The notes: generated from the letters alone by a model not told the origin. 64,000 nucleotides of DNA from JBCBKU01 sp965267475 (GCA_965267475.1 OZ254079.1:3472001-3536000), one strand, 5' to 3'; numbered from the stretch's first letter, positions 44,895-54,570 are shown. Numbers and translations are program-made.

Positions 44895-45735
44895 AAAACG
44901 TATCGACGAGGCCACCGGTCAGGAAACCACGGGCCATATGTATGACGGGATTGAAGAGCTGAACACGCCTCTGCCTCGATGGTGGCTTTGGACGTTCTAT
45001 GCCACGATTATCTGGGGCTTGGCCTACACGATCGCCTATCCCGCATGGCCGCTGATTTCATCGACGACCGCAGGGGTCATGGGCTGGTCTAGCCGTGCAC
45101 TTGTCGCGGCGGATATCGAAGCTCACGAAGCCCAAAATGCCGCATTGGTGGAGGAACTGGTGGGCGCCGATCTGGCGGCGCTGGGTCCAAGTGATGACAT
45201 CCACCGATATGCCGTTGCGCGGGGCGCCTCGGTCTTCCGAGCGCAATGCAGCCAGTGTCACGGCTCGGGCGCCGCGGGGGCCGTCGGCTATCCCAATCTT
45301 TTGGACAACGATTGGCTATGGGGCGGCGAGATCGACCAGATTGCCCATACCGTCCGCCATGGGATCCGGAACGAAACCGATCCGGATGCGCAATGGTCGG
45401 AGATGCCGGCGTTTGGCGATCTGCTGGAAGAGGCGGAGATCGCCAGCATCGTGGCCCACGTTCAGGCATTGCCCGCCGGCACGCCAGGGACGGGCGCGCA
45501 GCTGTTCGAGGAAAACTGTGCCTCATGCCACGGCGAAGCGGGGCTGGGAGACACCGACCTCGGAGCGCCAAACCTAGCCGACGCCATCTGGCTATACGGT
45601 GGCGACACCGAAAGCATCACGGAAACCGTGACCCATTCCCGGTTCGGCGTCATGCCCGCCTGGGGTCAAAGGTTGAGCGAGGCGGACGTCCGCGCCGTCT
45701 CGGTCTATGTGCACGCGCTCGGAGGAGGTCAGTAG
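44887..45735 (+). CDS. ccoP: Cytochrome cbb3 oxidase, subunit III (diheme cytochrome c)
   Basis: 282 residues. The N-terminal membrane segment at about 34-58 is the FixP-type anchor ('PRWWLWTFYATIIWG'). Two heme c sites follow: Cys121-x2-Cys124-His125 and Cys211-x2-Cys214-His215, with Met ligands in 'SEMPAFG' and 'GVMPAWG'. It accepts electrons from soluble or membrane cytochrome c. It ends the ccoNOQP operon; a FnrL box follows. Confidence 0.97.
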   Translation: MAEKRIDEATGQETTGHMYDGIEELNTPLPRWWLWTFYATIIWGLAYTIAYPAWPLISSTTAGVMGWSSRALVAADIEAHEAQNAALVEELVGADLAALGPSDDIHRYAVARGASVFRAQCSQCHGSGAAGAVGYPNLLDNDWLWGGEIDQIAHTVRHGIRNETDPDAQWSEMPAFGDLLEEAEIASIVAHVQALPAGTPGTGAQLFEENCASCHGEAGLGDTDLGAPNLADAIWLYGGDTESITETVTHSRFGVMPAWGQRLSEADVRAVSVYVHALGGGQ

Positions 45736-45761
45736 CGCGCGCGCTTTGTGCGGAGGGCCGA

Positions 45762-45775
45762 TTGATCTAGGTCAA
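45762..45775. promoter_or_regulatory. FnrL box upstream of ccoG
   Basis: TTGATCTAGGTCAA is an inverted TTGAY repeat (TTGAT-N4-GTCAA), 58 bases before the ccoG start, in the gap separating ccoNOQP from ccoGHIS. The second half-site has one change from the consensus. Confidence 0.75.
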
Positions 45776-45833
45776 GGTACGGGTCCTCCGCATATTCTAC
45801 GGTCTTGTCACCTCCTCCAAGCGGATGCCTTAG

Positions 45834-47261
45834 ATGTCAGACGCACCGAATTCTTTGTACGCAGCACAAGAGCCTGTTTTTCCGAAGCGGGTCTCTGGCA
45901 AATTCCGTACGCTCAAATGGTGGATCATGGCGGTGACGCTGGGGATCTACTATCTCACCCCCTGGATCCGCTGGGACCGGGGACCGAACCTCCCTGACCA
46001 GGCTGTGCTGGTCGACCTGGCCGGGCGCCGCTTTTACTTCTTCTGGATCGAGATCTGGCCGCACGAGTTTTACTTCGTCGCAGGTCTGTTGATCATGGCG
46101 GGGCTCGGCCTTTTTCTTTTCACCACCGCGCTGGGCCGCGTCTGGTGCGGCTACACCTGTCCACAAACGGTCTGGACCGATCTTTTTATCCTGGTCGAGC
46201 GCTGGATCGAGGGCGACAGGAACGCCCGCGTCCGGCTGTTTCACGCGAAATGGAGCGCCAGGAAAATCCGGCTGCGTCTCACCAAATGGCTGGTTTGGCT
46301 GTTGATCGCCGTCGCAACGGGCGGCGCCTGGGTCTTCTATTTCACCGATGCCCCAAGCCTGGCCCGTGACTTGCTCGCGTTTTCAGCGCCGCCTGTAGCC
46401 TATGCAACCATAGGCATCCTGACAGCCACGACGTTCGTATTCGGCGGCTTTATGCGCGAACAGGTTTGCATCTACATGTGCCCCTGGCCGCGCATTCAGG
46501 CGGGAATGATGGACAACGAAACCATCACGGTGGGCTATCGCGAATGGCGCGGCGAACCGCGCGGCAAACACAGGAAGGCCGAAGGCGCCGAAAACCTAGG
46601 CGACTGCATCGATTGCATGGCCTGCGTGAACGTATGCCCGATGGGCATCGACATCCGCGATGGCCAGCAAATGGAATGCATCACCTGCGCCCTTTGCATC
46701 GATGCCTGCGACGAAATCATGGACCGCATCGGCAAGCCCAGAGGGCTGATCGACTATTTCGCGTTGGATGACGAAGCGGCAGAACGCGCCGGTAAGCCTT
46801 CCGAGCGAGCGCTGAAACGCATCTTCCGACCGCGGGTCCTTCTTTACACATTCCTTTGGTCCGCAATTGGTGTTGGCCTGCTCTATGCGCTCTTCATCCG
46901 TTCAGAGATCGACATAACGGTGGCACCGGTGCGCAACCCGATCTTCGTGACGCTGTCCGATGGAACAATCCGCAACACCTATGAAGTGCGACTGAAGAAC
47001 AAGCACGGCGAAGATCGGCCCTTCCATATTTCGGTGACCGGAGATCCGGCATACCGCGTGGAACTTGAAGGGTTGAACGGTCAAGTCGTAACCGTACCGG
47101 CCGACAGCACCTTCTTGCAGCGTGTCTATGTCGTGGCCAATCCGACATCAGATCCGGCCCAGAATGAACGCAGCGACCTGCGCCTTTGGGTCGCCGACTT
47201 CGCGGGCGACGAACGCGCGAGCCGCGACACGATATTCAATGGAACAGGAGCCGAGCGATGA
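45834..47261 (+). CDS. ccoG: cbb3 oxidase accessory protein, polyferredoxin
   Basis: 475 residues. Five to six membrane helices with 'WCGYTCPQTVWTD' and 'CIYMCPWPRIQ' (NapH-like) are followed by two ferredoxin [4Fe-4S] motifs ('CIDCMACVNVCPMGID' and 'CITCALCIDAC') and a C-terminal Ig-like domain. CcoG (RdxA/FixG) reduces Cu(II) for delivery to the CuB site. Its stop overlaps the ccoH start. Confidence 0.96.
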   Translation: MSDAPNSLYAAQEPVFPKRVSGKFRTLKWWIMAVTLGIYYLTPWIRWDRGPNLPDQAVLVDLAGRRFYFFWIEIWPHEFYFVAGLLIMAGLGLFLFTTALGRVWCGYTCPQTVWTDLFILVERWIEGDRNARVRLFHAKWSARKIRLRLTKWLVWLLIAVATGGAWVFYFTDAPSLARDLLAFSAPPVAYATIGILTATTFVFGGFMREQVCIYMCPWPRIQAGMMDNETITVGYREWRGEPRGKHRKAEGAENLGDCIDCMACVNVCPMGIDIRDGQQMECITCALCIDACDEIMDRIGKPRGLIDYFALDDEAAERAGKPSERALKRIFRPRVLLYTFLWSAIGVGLLYALFIRSEIDITVAPVRNPIFVTLSDGTIRNTYEVRLKNKHGEDRPFHISVTGDPAYRVELEGLNGQVVTVPADSTFLQRVYVVANPTSDPAQNERSDLRLWVADFAGDERASRDTIFNGTGAER

Positions 47262-47707
47262 CCGAGATCAAGGGCTGGCATGTCTTTCTGATGTTCGCGG
47301 TGGGATTTGGGATCATCATCGCGGTGAACTTGACCCTGGCATTCCAGGCCGTCCGCACCTTTCCGGGGCTTGAGGTCAAGAATTCTTACGTCGCATCGCA
47401 GCGTTTTGAGGCAGACCGCGCAGCACAAACCAACCTTGGGTGGGACGTGTCGGCCGTATTGACCGGCAACCAGCTTGCGCTTTCCATCATCCAGGACGGC
47501 AAGTCGATCTCGCCCGAGATCGAACAGGCCACCTTCGGTCGGGCGACCCATGTCGGCCAGGACCAGACACCTGAGTTTATTTTTGACGGAACCGCATTGC
47601 GCGCAACGGTCGAAGCCGGTCCGGGCAACTGGAACCTTCGCCTGAAGGCCCGCACCGCCGATGGCACGCTGTTCCAGCAGCGTGTTGTGGTCGAGGTGCG
47701 CCCATGA
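47258..47707 (+). CDS. ccoH: cbb3 oxidase assembly protein FixH/CcoH
   Basis: 149 residues. One N-terminal membrane helix ('WHVFLMFAVGFGIIIAVNLTL' region) begins a FixH domain that includes 'TFPGLEVKNSYVASQRF' and 'LGWDV'. It assists oxidase assembly in the membrane. ATGA overlaps link it to both ccoG and ccoI. Confidence 0.95.
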   Translation: MTEIKGWHVFLMFAVGFGIIIAVNLTLAFQAVRTFPGLEVKNSYVASQRFEADRAAQTNLGWDVSAVLTGNQLALSIIQDGKSISPEIEQATFGRATHVGQDQTPEFIFDGTALRATVEAGPGNWNLRLKARTADGTLFQQRVVVEVRP

Positions 47708-49821
47708 CCATGGCCTGCCCGGCTTGCACGGCGGAACCGGAAGTCTCTGGGGTTTCCGAACCTCGAGCGCCGAATGTCTTTCTGTCGGTGCCGGGTATCC
47801 ACTGTGCGGGCTGCATACGTACCGTTGAGACTGCGCTGAACGCTATGCCAGGCGTGACGGGTGCCAGGGTCAATCTGACGCTGAAACGCGTTTCGGCCGA
47901 AACCGAGCTTCCAGCCGACGCACTGGCCGCCGCTTTGTCTTCGACCGGATACGAGGCGTACCCGCTCGAAACCGGAACGCTTGGCCAGCAAGGCGATCCG
48001 ACCGGACGCGATCTGGCGCTTCGGCTTGGCGTCGCGGGTTTCGCCATGATGAACGTGATGCTGTTGTCGGTGGCAGTCTGGTCTGGTGCCCCGGGCGCCA
48101 CACGCGATCTGTTCCACCTGATCTCGGCGGCCATCGCGGTCCCCGCCGTCGCGTTCTCAGCCCAGCCGTTCTTCCGCCACGCTTTGTCAGCGCTTCGAAA
48201 CCGACGGTTGAACATGGACGTGCCCATTGCGCTGGCCATTATCTTGGCAACTGGCATGTCCTTGTTTGAAAGCCTGAACAGCGGGCGCCACGCCTATTTC
48301 GATGCGGGTCTTTCGCTAACCTTCTTCCTGCTGATCGGGCGTTACCTTGACCACAGGACCCGCGCGTCCGCCCGATCCGCCGCGAAAGAGCTTGCAGCGC
48401 TTGAAGTCCATACAGCCCAGCGCATGACCGAAAAAGGGGTTGAGACCGTGCCGGTCACGGATCTTGCCATCGGCGACGAAATTGCCGTGCCGACAGGTGT
48501 GCGGGTTCCGGTTGACGGGACGCTTCTCAGCGACAAAGCGGTGACGGATCGTTCCTTCCTGACCGGCGAAAGCGACCCTGTCACGACACCCCGGGGCGAC
48601 CAAATACAAGCGGGCGAGGTAAACTTAGGCCCGGCGTTCCGCGTCAAGGCTTCTGCAGTGGGCGAAGACACATCGCTGCGCCGGATTGCAGGTCTTGTCG
48701 AACAGGCCGAAAACGCCCGGAACAGGTACACCGGCCTCGCCGACCGCGCTGCGCAGATTTACGCGCCGACGGTGCATATTCTGGCATTGGCGGCGTTCTT
48801 CGGCTGGGTTCTGATCGATGGCGATATGCGCCATGCGCTGAACGTGGCCATCGCCGTTTTGATCATCACCTGCCCGTGTGCCTTGGGATTGGCCGTTCCG
48901 GCGGTCTCAACAGCAGCCATCGGCAAACTGTATGAGATGGGTTTTCTCGTGAAATCCGGCACCGCGCTTGAACGACTGGCGGAAGTCGATCAGGTGATCT
49001 TCGACAAGACCGGAACCCTGACGCAACCCGGTGTCTCGCTGAGAACTACCGCTATGACGGCGACCGAAAAGGCCATCGCGCTTGCGCTGGCTCAGGTCTC
49101 GGACCACCCGGTCGCGCGAGCAATCGTGGCCGAACTGTCCGACATCACACCAGCGGACGTCGCGCAGATCGAGGAATTGCCGGGTTTGGGCATGCGCGGA
49201 CTATATGGGAACACGCCGGTTCAACTCGGCCGGGGCCCGGCCGGACTGACCCTTGATATCGGCGATCGGTCCATCCCAATCGGTCAGTCCGAGACCCTGC
49301 GTGATGGCGCAGAGAATGCGGTAGCCGGCATAAAGGCGCAGGGTCTTGGTACATCGCTTCTGTCCGGAGACACGCCCAGCGCCGTTGATCGCACAAGCCA
49401 AGATCTTGGGATCGAAGATGCGCAATCGGGCATCGCGCCGCAGGACAAACACCGGATCATCGCCGAACGCACAGCCGCCGGCGGTGTTCCCGCCATGGTG
49501 GGCGATGGCCTGAATGACACGGCAGCCCTTGCGGCGGCGCACGCATCGGTGGCGCCGTCCAGCGCGCTCGATGCCTCTCGAAACGCGGCAGATGTGGTGC
49601 TGCTTCGCGACGGGCTTGAAGATCTTCCCAAACTGTTCGCCATCAGCCGAATGGCCAGCAAGCTTTCTCGCCAGAACTTTGCCATCGCCTCGGTCTATAA
49701 CCTGATCGCAGTACCGATAGCACTCGCGGGCTTCGCTACGCCTTTACTGGCAGCCTTGGCGATGTCGGTGTCGTCGCTGACGGTCCTGATCAATGCCCTT
49801 CGTGTGAGGGTCTCGTCATGA
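47704..49821 (+). CDS. ccoI: Copper-transporting P1B-type ATPase for cbb3 assembly
   Basis: 705 residues. An HMA domain with Cys34-x2-Cys37 ('GIHCAGC') is preceded by an extra N-terminal 'CPAC' pair. Eight membrane helices follow, with the Cys390-Pro-Cys392 copper path and the phosphorylation site Asp434 ('DKTGTLT'). Hinge motif 'VGDGLNDTAAL' is near residue 600. CcoI exports Cu(I) into the periplasm for the CuB site of CcoN. It overlaps ccoH and ccoS. Confidence 0.96.
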   Translation: MTMACPACTAEPEVSGVSEPRAPNVFLSVPGIHCAGCIRTVETALNAMPGVTGARVNLTLKRVSAETELPADALAAALSSTGYEAYPLETGTLGQQGDPTGRDLALRLGVAGFAMMNVMLLSVAVWSGAPGATRDLFHLISAAIAVPAVAFSAQPFFRHALSALRNRRLNMDVPIALAIILATGMSLFESLNSGRHAYFDAGLSLTFFLLIGRYLDHRTRASARSAAKELAALEVHTAQRMTEKGVETVPVTDLAIGDEIAVPTGVRVPVDGTLLSDKAVTDRSFLTGESDPVTTPRGDQIQAGEVNLGPAFRVKASAVGEDTSLRRIAGLVEQAENARNRYTGLADRAAQIYAPTVHILALAAFFGWVLIDGDMRHALNVAIAVLIITCPCALGLAVPAVSTAAIGKLYEMGFLVKSGTALERLAEVDQVIFDKTGTLTQPGVSLRTTAMTATEKAIALALAQVSDHPVARAIVAELSDITPADVAQIEELPGLGMRGLYGNTPVQLGRGPAGLTLDIGDRSIPIGQSETLRDGAENAVAGIKAQGLGTSLLSGDTPSAVDRTSQDLGIEDAQSGIAPQDKHRIIAERTAAGGVPAMVGDGLNDTAALAAAHASVAPSSALDASRNAADVVLLRDGLEDLPKLFAISRMASKLSRQNFAIASVYNLIAVPIALAGFATPLLAALAMSVSSLTVLINALRVRVSS

Positions 49822-49961
49822 ACGTTCTTGTCGTCCTTATACCGATCTCGCTTCTCTTGGGCGGTCTTGGCCTTGCCTGCTTCATCTGGACCATTCGCTC
49901 TGGTCAGTACAGCGACCCCAAGGGCGACGCGGCGCGTATCCTGATGGATGCCGACGACTAA
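49818..49961 (+). CDS. ccoS: cbb3 oxidase maturation protein, small
   Basis: 47 residues, too short for most gene callers. The ATG overlaps the ccoI stop (ATGA). The sequence 'MNVLVVLIPISLLLGGLGLA' is one membrane helix, followed by 'FIWTIRSGQYSDPKGDAARIL', the conserved CcoS tail (Tyr-x-Asp-x-x-Gly-x-x-x-Arg-Ile-Leu). CcoS is needed to insert the cofactors into the oxidase. It ends the ccoGHIS cluster. Confidence 0.93.
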   Translation: MNVLVVLIPISLLLGGLGLACFIWTIRSGQYSDPKGDAARILMDADD

Positions 49962-50054
49962 GCCCTGCGTTAAAATCTCCATCGCTCCTCTGGACTCTCT
50001 CCAGATGACCACTCATCCCTTTGGAACGAGATCCGCAAAGCGAGAGCCGGTCCA

Positions 50055-51272
50055 ATGGCACACCAAACGCAAGCACCCAAAAAAAAATCCTATGATGTGG
50101 TCATCATCGGCGGCGCCATCATGGGCTCTTCAACGGCTTGGTTCCTGACGGACAACCCGGATTTCGACGGCTCGGTTCTCGTCGTCGAGCGGGATATGTC
50201 CTATGAATGGTGCTCGACTGCTCATACGAATTCCTGCGTTCGGCAACAGTTTTCGGAAGAACTGAACGTCCGGATCAGCCAATTCACCGCCGATTTCGTC
50301 AAGAACATCCGGGATCATATGGGTGGCGATGACCGTATTCCCGATCTCCCGATCCAGAATTTTGGCTATCTCTATCTCGCCGATACTGCTGGGTTCGCGG
50401 CGACTCTGCGCGAGAACCAAGCAATCCAGAACGCCGCCGGAGCCGCGACCGAGGTTCTCACCCCGGACGAAATCCTGGCGCGGTATCCCTTCTACAATCT
50501 CGATGACATCCTTCTGGGATCTATCAACACCGTCGATGAAGGTTATTGGGATGGGGCAACCGTGTTCGATTGGTTCCGTCGGAAGGCGCGGGAAGGTGGG
50601 GTCGAGTATGTCGAGAATGAAGTCACGGCAATCACGAAGACCGCAGCGGGGGACAAAATTGAAAGCGTGACCCTGGCTTCAGGCGAGGTCATCGCTTGTG
50701 GACAGGTCGTCAATGCGTCCGGCCCGCGCGCGGCCCGAACGGCAGCGATGGCGGGGCTTGAGGTCCCGGTCGAACCACGCAAACGCTTCACCTGGATTTT
50801 CAAGGCCGAGAACCCGTTGGAACAAGAGCTGCCGTTGACGATCGATCCGTCTGGCGTCCATGTCCGCGAAAACGGCGGCGGAACCTATCAGGCGGGCGGC
50901 CATGCCGATGTCGACCCGGCGGTGCCTTTCGACGATTTCGACATGGATCTGTCACTTTGGGAGGAAAAGATCTGGCCCGCCGTGGCGACGCGGATTCCGG
51001 CGTTCGAGGCGATCAAGGTCCAATCTGAATGGGCGGGCCATTACTCCATGAACACATTTGACCACAACGCGATCATCGGCCCGCACCCCGACGTCCGGAA
51101 CTTTCTGTTTCTGAACGGATTTTCCGGGCACGGTCTTCAGCAGTCGCCAGCCATGGGTCGTGGCACGGCCGAATGGCTGACTTATGGCGAGTTTCGTGCG
51201 CTGGATCTTAGCCCGTTCCGGTACGACCGGATCCCTGGCAACCGTCCGATCGTCGAGAAAGCTGTGATCTGA
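50055..51272 (+). CDS. FAD-dependent oxidoreductase, D-amino-acid-oxidase family
   Basis: 405 residues. The dinucleotide loop 'VVIIGGAIMGSSTAWFL' (GG-A-I-M-G variant) is followed by 'VLVVERD'. 'CSTAHTNSCVRQQFSEELN' near residue 55 and the C-terminal FAD-closing 'GFSGHGLQQSPAMGRG' are typical of sarcosine/glycine-oxidase-like DAO-family enzymes. It probably oxidises an imported amine or N-methylated amino acid. It is followed by a TctCBA transporter on the same strand after 128 bases, which may supply the substrate (inference). Confidence 0.88.
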   Translation: MAHQTQAPKKKSYDVVIIGGAIMGSSTAWFLTDNPDFDGSVLVVERDMSYEWCSTAHTNSCVRQQFSEELNVRISQFTADFVKNIRDHMGGDDRIPDLPIQNFGYLYLADTAGFAATLRENQAIQNAAGAATEVLTPDEILARYPFYNLDDILLGSINTVDEGYWDGATVFDWFRRKAREGGVEYVENEVTAITKTAAGDKIESVTLASGEVIACGQVVNASGPRAARTAAMAGLEVPVEPRKRFTWIFKAENPLEQELPLTIDPSGVHVRENGGGTYQAGGHADVDPAVPFDDFDMDLSLWEEKIWPAVATRIPAFEAIKVQSEWAGHYSMNTFDHNAIIGPHPDVRNFLFLNGFSGHGLQQSPAMGRGTAEWLTYGEFRALDLSPFRYDRIPGNRPIVEKAVI

Positions 51273-51281
51273 GACCGAAAC

Positions 51282-51357
51282 CGTTGACCTACCGTTGACG
51301 CAGTCGGGATAGGGAGAACCCGCTGATCGCGCCCTCAGGATCGTTGACTTGTCAACG
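51282..51357. promoter_or_regulatory. CGTTGAC repeat cluster upstream of tctC
   Basis: CGTTGAC occurs at 51282, 51293 and 51342. The last copy forms a perfect inverted repeat with GTCAACG (CGTTGAC-TT-GTCAACG, 51342-51357), 43 bases before the tctC ATG. This looks like an operator for an unidentified repressor or activator of the transporter. Confidence 0.5.
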
Positions 51358-51399
51358 GTTCGATGGAACGATCCCGGGGATTTTTGGGAGGATCACGCA

Positions 51400-52353
51400 A
51401 TGAAAACACTTGTACGCGCCGCGCTTGCGGCGACAGCGCTTTTGATGGGCGCCGTGTCCAGCCAGGCAAGCGACTGGACACCCCCCGGACCCATCCAGCT
51501 GATGATCGCATTCCGCGCAGGTGGCGGCGCCGATACGCAAGCGCGCCTGATCGGGGAAGAGCTTCAGAAGCGCCACGGCTGGGAGGTCATTCCGCAGAAC
51601 GTCACTGGCAAGGGCGGTCTGAACATGCTGGCCGAAATGAAGGGCAAACCCGCCGATGGCACCGTGATCGGCATCGCCGTCACCGAGACGCTGGGGTACA
51701 ATCTGGCCTCTGCCCCCGGCGCGGGCATGATCCCAGCCGATTTCACCGGCATCGCCACGACAGCGGCATTCGAAATGGGCATCGTTGCGGCCTCTGCCAG
51801 CGGTTGGGACAGCTTTGACCAGATGATCGAAGCGGCCCGCGGCGGGCAAGAGCTTCGTTTTGGCGCAATGAGTCCGCGCTTGGCCGACCTCGCGTTCCTT
51901 CTGGGCGAAGCCCAAGGCATCGACCTGAACATCGTCGAGGTACGCGGCGGCCGCGCCGTTCTTGATGGGATCAACGCGGGCGATCTGGACGTTGGCTTTA
52001 TGGCGGGAATCCAGCGCAACGGCGTCGCATCGGGCGATCTGATCAACCTCGCCTCGGCGATTTCGCAGCCCTTGCAGCAAACACCCGACGCGCCACTGAT
52101 GGAAGACCTTGGCGTGCCTTTCACAGCTGACGGGCAGTTTGTGTTTCTGGCCCCGAGCGGAATGGATGCCGAGGCCCGCGCAGCCCTGACCGATGCGATC
52201 ATCGAGATTATCCAGGATGAGGCGAACCCGGCAGGGGCCATGATCCAGAAAGCATTCGGGGGCCCGACAATCATCAGCGGGGCAGAGCTTGACGCGCTCT
52301 TGCAAGACGGGTTCGATCAGTCTGGCACATTGCTTGAAGCCGTGTCGCAATAG
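51400..52353 (+). CDS. tctC: Tripartite tricarboxylate transporter substrate-binding protein
   Basis: 317 residues from the ATG at 51400 (GGGAGG upstream); the longer upstream frame is not coding. A signal peptide ends 'SSQASDW'. The mature protein has 'IQLMIAFRAGGGADTQARLI' and 'NVTGKGGLNMLAEMK', typical of the TctC/Bug family of periplasmic receptors. The substrate cannot be deduced: Bug proteins bind carboxylates, amides and other organic acids. Confidence 0.9.
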   Translation: MKTLVRAALAATALLMGAVSSQASDWTPPGPIQLMIAFRAGGGADTQARLIGEELQKRHGWEVIPQNVTGKGGLNMLAEMKGKPADGTVIGIAVTETLGYNLASAPGAGMIPADFTGIATTAAFEMGIVAASASGWDSFDQMIEAARGGQELRFGAMSPRLADLAFLLGEAQGIDLNIVEVRGGRAVLDGINAGDLDVGFMAGIQRNGVASGDLINLASAISQPLQQTPDAPLMEDLGVPFTADGQFVFLAPSGMDAEARAALTDAIIEIIQDEANPAGAMIQKAFGGPTIISGAELDALLQDGFDQSGTLLEAVSQ

Positions 52354-52415
52354 ACCCAATGCAATTCGGTCGGCCCCGGCAAGCGGGCCGACCGACCAAA
52401 CGGAACGCGCCCCTG

Positions 52416-52982
52416 ATGTCTGCGCCTGAGCGCACCCATTTGATCCTTGGCCTGATCATCGCGGTGGCGGCTATCGCGCTTGTGGCCATTTGGATCCCTG
52501 CGGATACGGCCAGCGGGTTGATCGAAAGGGTTCGTCGGCAGACCATCATCGGCGACGCGCTGGCACCCACGGTTGCCGGTGGCTTCTTGATTTTGGGCGG
52601 ACTGATGCTTGCCCTGTTTGAGCGCGCTGCACCGAGCCAACCCCGACCGGACCGAACCGCGCTTGTATTCATTGGCAAGGTGGCGCTTATCCTTGCGTTG
52701 GGGTTCCTCGCGATGCGCTATTTGGGCCCCTTGGCGGTCTGGATCGCCAACACGGCAACGGGCGACACGGCGGAATACCGTTTGCTTCGAAACACGGCCC
52801 CGTGGAAGTACCTGGGCTTCGCGATTGGCGGCACCTGGATCGTGGCCGGACTTATTGCGTTGGTGGAACGGCGCCTTCACCCGCGAAGTGTGGTGGTGGC
52901 CATTTGCGCGGTGATCGTCTTGATCGCCATATTCGATCTTCCTTTCGACGATCTTTTGCTGCCGCCGAACGGGGACGTCTGA
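52416..52982 (+). CDS. tctB: Tripartite tricarboxylate transporter small membrane protein
   Basis: 188 residues from the ATG at 52416; an alternative ATG at 52359 would add a basic 19-residue N-terminus. Four hydrophobic segments at about 8-26, 53-68, 83-103 and 130-165 fit the TctB family. It overlaps the tctA start by one base (TGATG). Confidence 0.85.
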   Translation: MSAPERTHLILGLIIAVAAIALVAIWIPADTASGLIERVRRQTIIGDALAPTVAGGFLILGGLMLALFERAAPSQPRPDRTALVFIGKVALILALGFLAMRYLGPLAVWIANTATGDTAEYRLLRNTAPWKYLGFAIGGTWIVAGLIALVERRLHPRSVVVAICAVIVLIAIFDLPFDDLLLPPNGDV

Positions 52983-54562
52983 TGACCCCGCTGGACTATG
53001 TTTGGGCCGGTATCCAGGCGGTGTTTCAGGGGCCCGAACTGTTCGCGATCCTTGGCCTGCCGATCTCTGTGACCCTTGTGATGATCCTCGGTGGGTTTCT
53101 TCTTGGGATCGTCGTTGGGGCAACACCGGGGCTGGCGGGTCCGGTGGCCATGGCCATTTCGCTTCCGATCCTGATTTCCACCTTCGGTTTTTCCGCCGAG
53201 GCGCTGTTGCCCGTCTTCGGATTTCTGATCGGGATCATGAAGGGCGCGACCGTCGGTGGCGCGGTCCCCGCGATCCTGTTCAACACACCCGGTACGCCTG
53301 ACGCATACATGACCACGCTTGATGGCCACCCCATGGCCAAAAGGGGTGAGGCCGGACGGGCGCTCAAGGTCGCACATTTCTCATCCGTGGCGGGCGACAC
53401 GTTTTCGGACATCGTTTTGATCGTCTGTGCGCCTTTTCTGGCCCTTGTGGTCGAGGGGTACCTGGACCTTCCCGAAAAGACCGCGCTTCTGATCCTGTCG
53501 CTCAGCTTCATTGCTGCCGTGGTCGGAAGTTCGCCCGCCAAAGGACTGATCTCGACGGGGCTCGGGCTGCTTGCCGCTTATATCGGTACCGGGCAGGACT
53601 TCTATCCTCGTTTGTCTGGTGGCACCGATCTCCTCAATCAAGGGTTCCCCATCGCATCCGCTGTTCTTGGCGTTCTGATTGTCGGTGCCGTCTTTCAGGA
53701 ACTTGCCAAGGCCCGCCTGGACCAGGCCACCGAGGTGCAGGCGGCAGAGCAAATGCGTGACCAAAAACTGACCGGCCCATTGATCCGGCGCCTTCTGCCC
53801 TTCATTGGGCGATCCGCCGTCATTGGCACGGTGATCGGCGCCTTACCTGGCATCGGATCGACACTTGCGGCCACGATCGGATATTCGGTCGGGCGCCGTC
53901 GCCACGAACGATCCCGACGGGAAAGCGAACGCGCTTTTGGCGAGGGCGCACCCGAGGGAATTGCCGCAACCGAGGCCGCCAATTCTTCGGTCTCGGGGGC
54001 GAACCTGATCCCTGTTCTGTCGTTGGGCATCCCCGGAAACACAGCAGCGGTGTTCCTGATCCTCGCAGCAGACAGCATTGGCGGTTTCAACCCTGGCCCG
54101 TCGGTCTTTCGCTTCTCAGCCGATCCTGTGAACCCCGAACTGGTGATCGCCTTCGGGATCTTCACCTGCATGATCGTCGCAAACGTTATGAACTGGACAA
54201 TCGGCGGGGCCTTCATGCGGTCGCTGGGCATTCTGACACGGATCCCGAAACAACGCTTGCTACCCGTTGTCCTGTTGCTGACGCTGACGGCCATCTATGT
54301 GCAGGAAACCAGCATGGCCGCCGTCTGGTTCACCTTGGGTTTCGGCATTCTCGGCTGGGGCATGCGCGCCTTCGGCATATCTCCCCTGCCCTTCGTAATC
54401 GCTTTTATCCTTGCCGCAAGGTTAGAGGATAGCGCCCGTCAGGCCTTTGCAGCAACCGGCGGAGATCCGTTCTTTCTGGTCTCGAACGTCACGGCATCTT
54501 CTTTCATGGCGCTGACGGTGCTGGTGATTGTCCTTGCAATCAGAAACGCCCGACGGACCTGA
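52982..54562 (+). CDS. tctA: Tripartite tricarboxylate transporter large membrane protein
   Basis: 526 residues from the ATG at 52982, overlapping the tctB stop. About twelve hydrophobic segments. TctA hallmarks are 'IVVGATPGLAGPVAMAISLP' near the N-terminus, 'AVPAILFNTPGTPDA', 'GALPGIGSTLAATIGYSVGRR' (split: GIGSTLAATIGY) and 'IPVLSLGIPGNTAAVFLI'. It forms the channel driven by the ion gradient. The open frame extends upstream into tctB as a shadow. It ends 9 bases before a convergent IclR gene. Confidence 0.93.
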   Translation: MTPLDYVWAGIQAVFQGPELFAILGLPISVTLVMILGGFLLGIVVGATPGLAGPVAMAISLPILISTFGFSAEALLPVFGFLIGIMKGATVGGAVPAILFNTPGTPDAYMTTLDGHPMAKRGEAGRALKVAHFSSVAGDTFSDIVLIVCAPFLALVVEGYLDLPEKTALLILSLSFIAAVVGSSPAKGLISTGLGLLAAYIGTGQDFYPRLSGGTDLLNQGFPIASAVLGVLIVGAVFQELAKARLDQATEVQAAEQMRDQKLTGPLIRRLLPFIGRSAVIGTVIGALPGIGSTLAATIGYSVGRRRHERSRRESERAFGEGAPEGIAATEAANSSVSGANLIPVLSLGIPGNTAAVFLILAADSIGGFNPGPSVFRFSADPVNPELVIAFGIFTCMIVANVMNWTIGGAFMRSLGILTRIPKQRLLPVVLLLTLTAIYVQETSMAAVWFTLGFGILGWGMRAFGISPLPFVIAFILAARLEDSARQAFAATGGDPFFLVSNVTASSFMALTVLVIVLAIRNARRT

Positions 54563-54570
54563 TAACGAAC

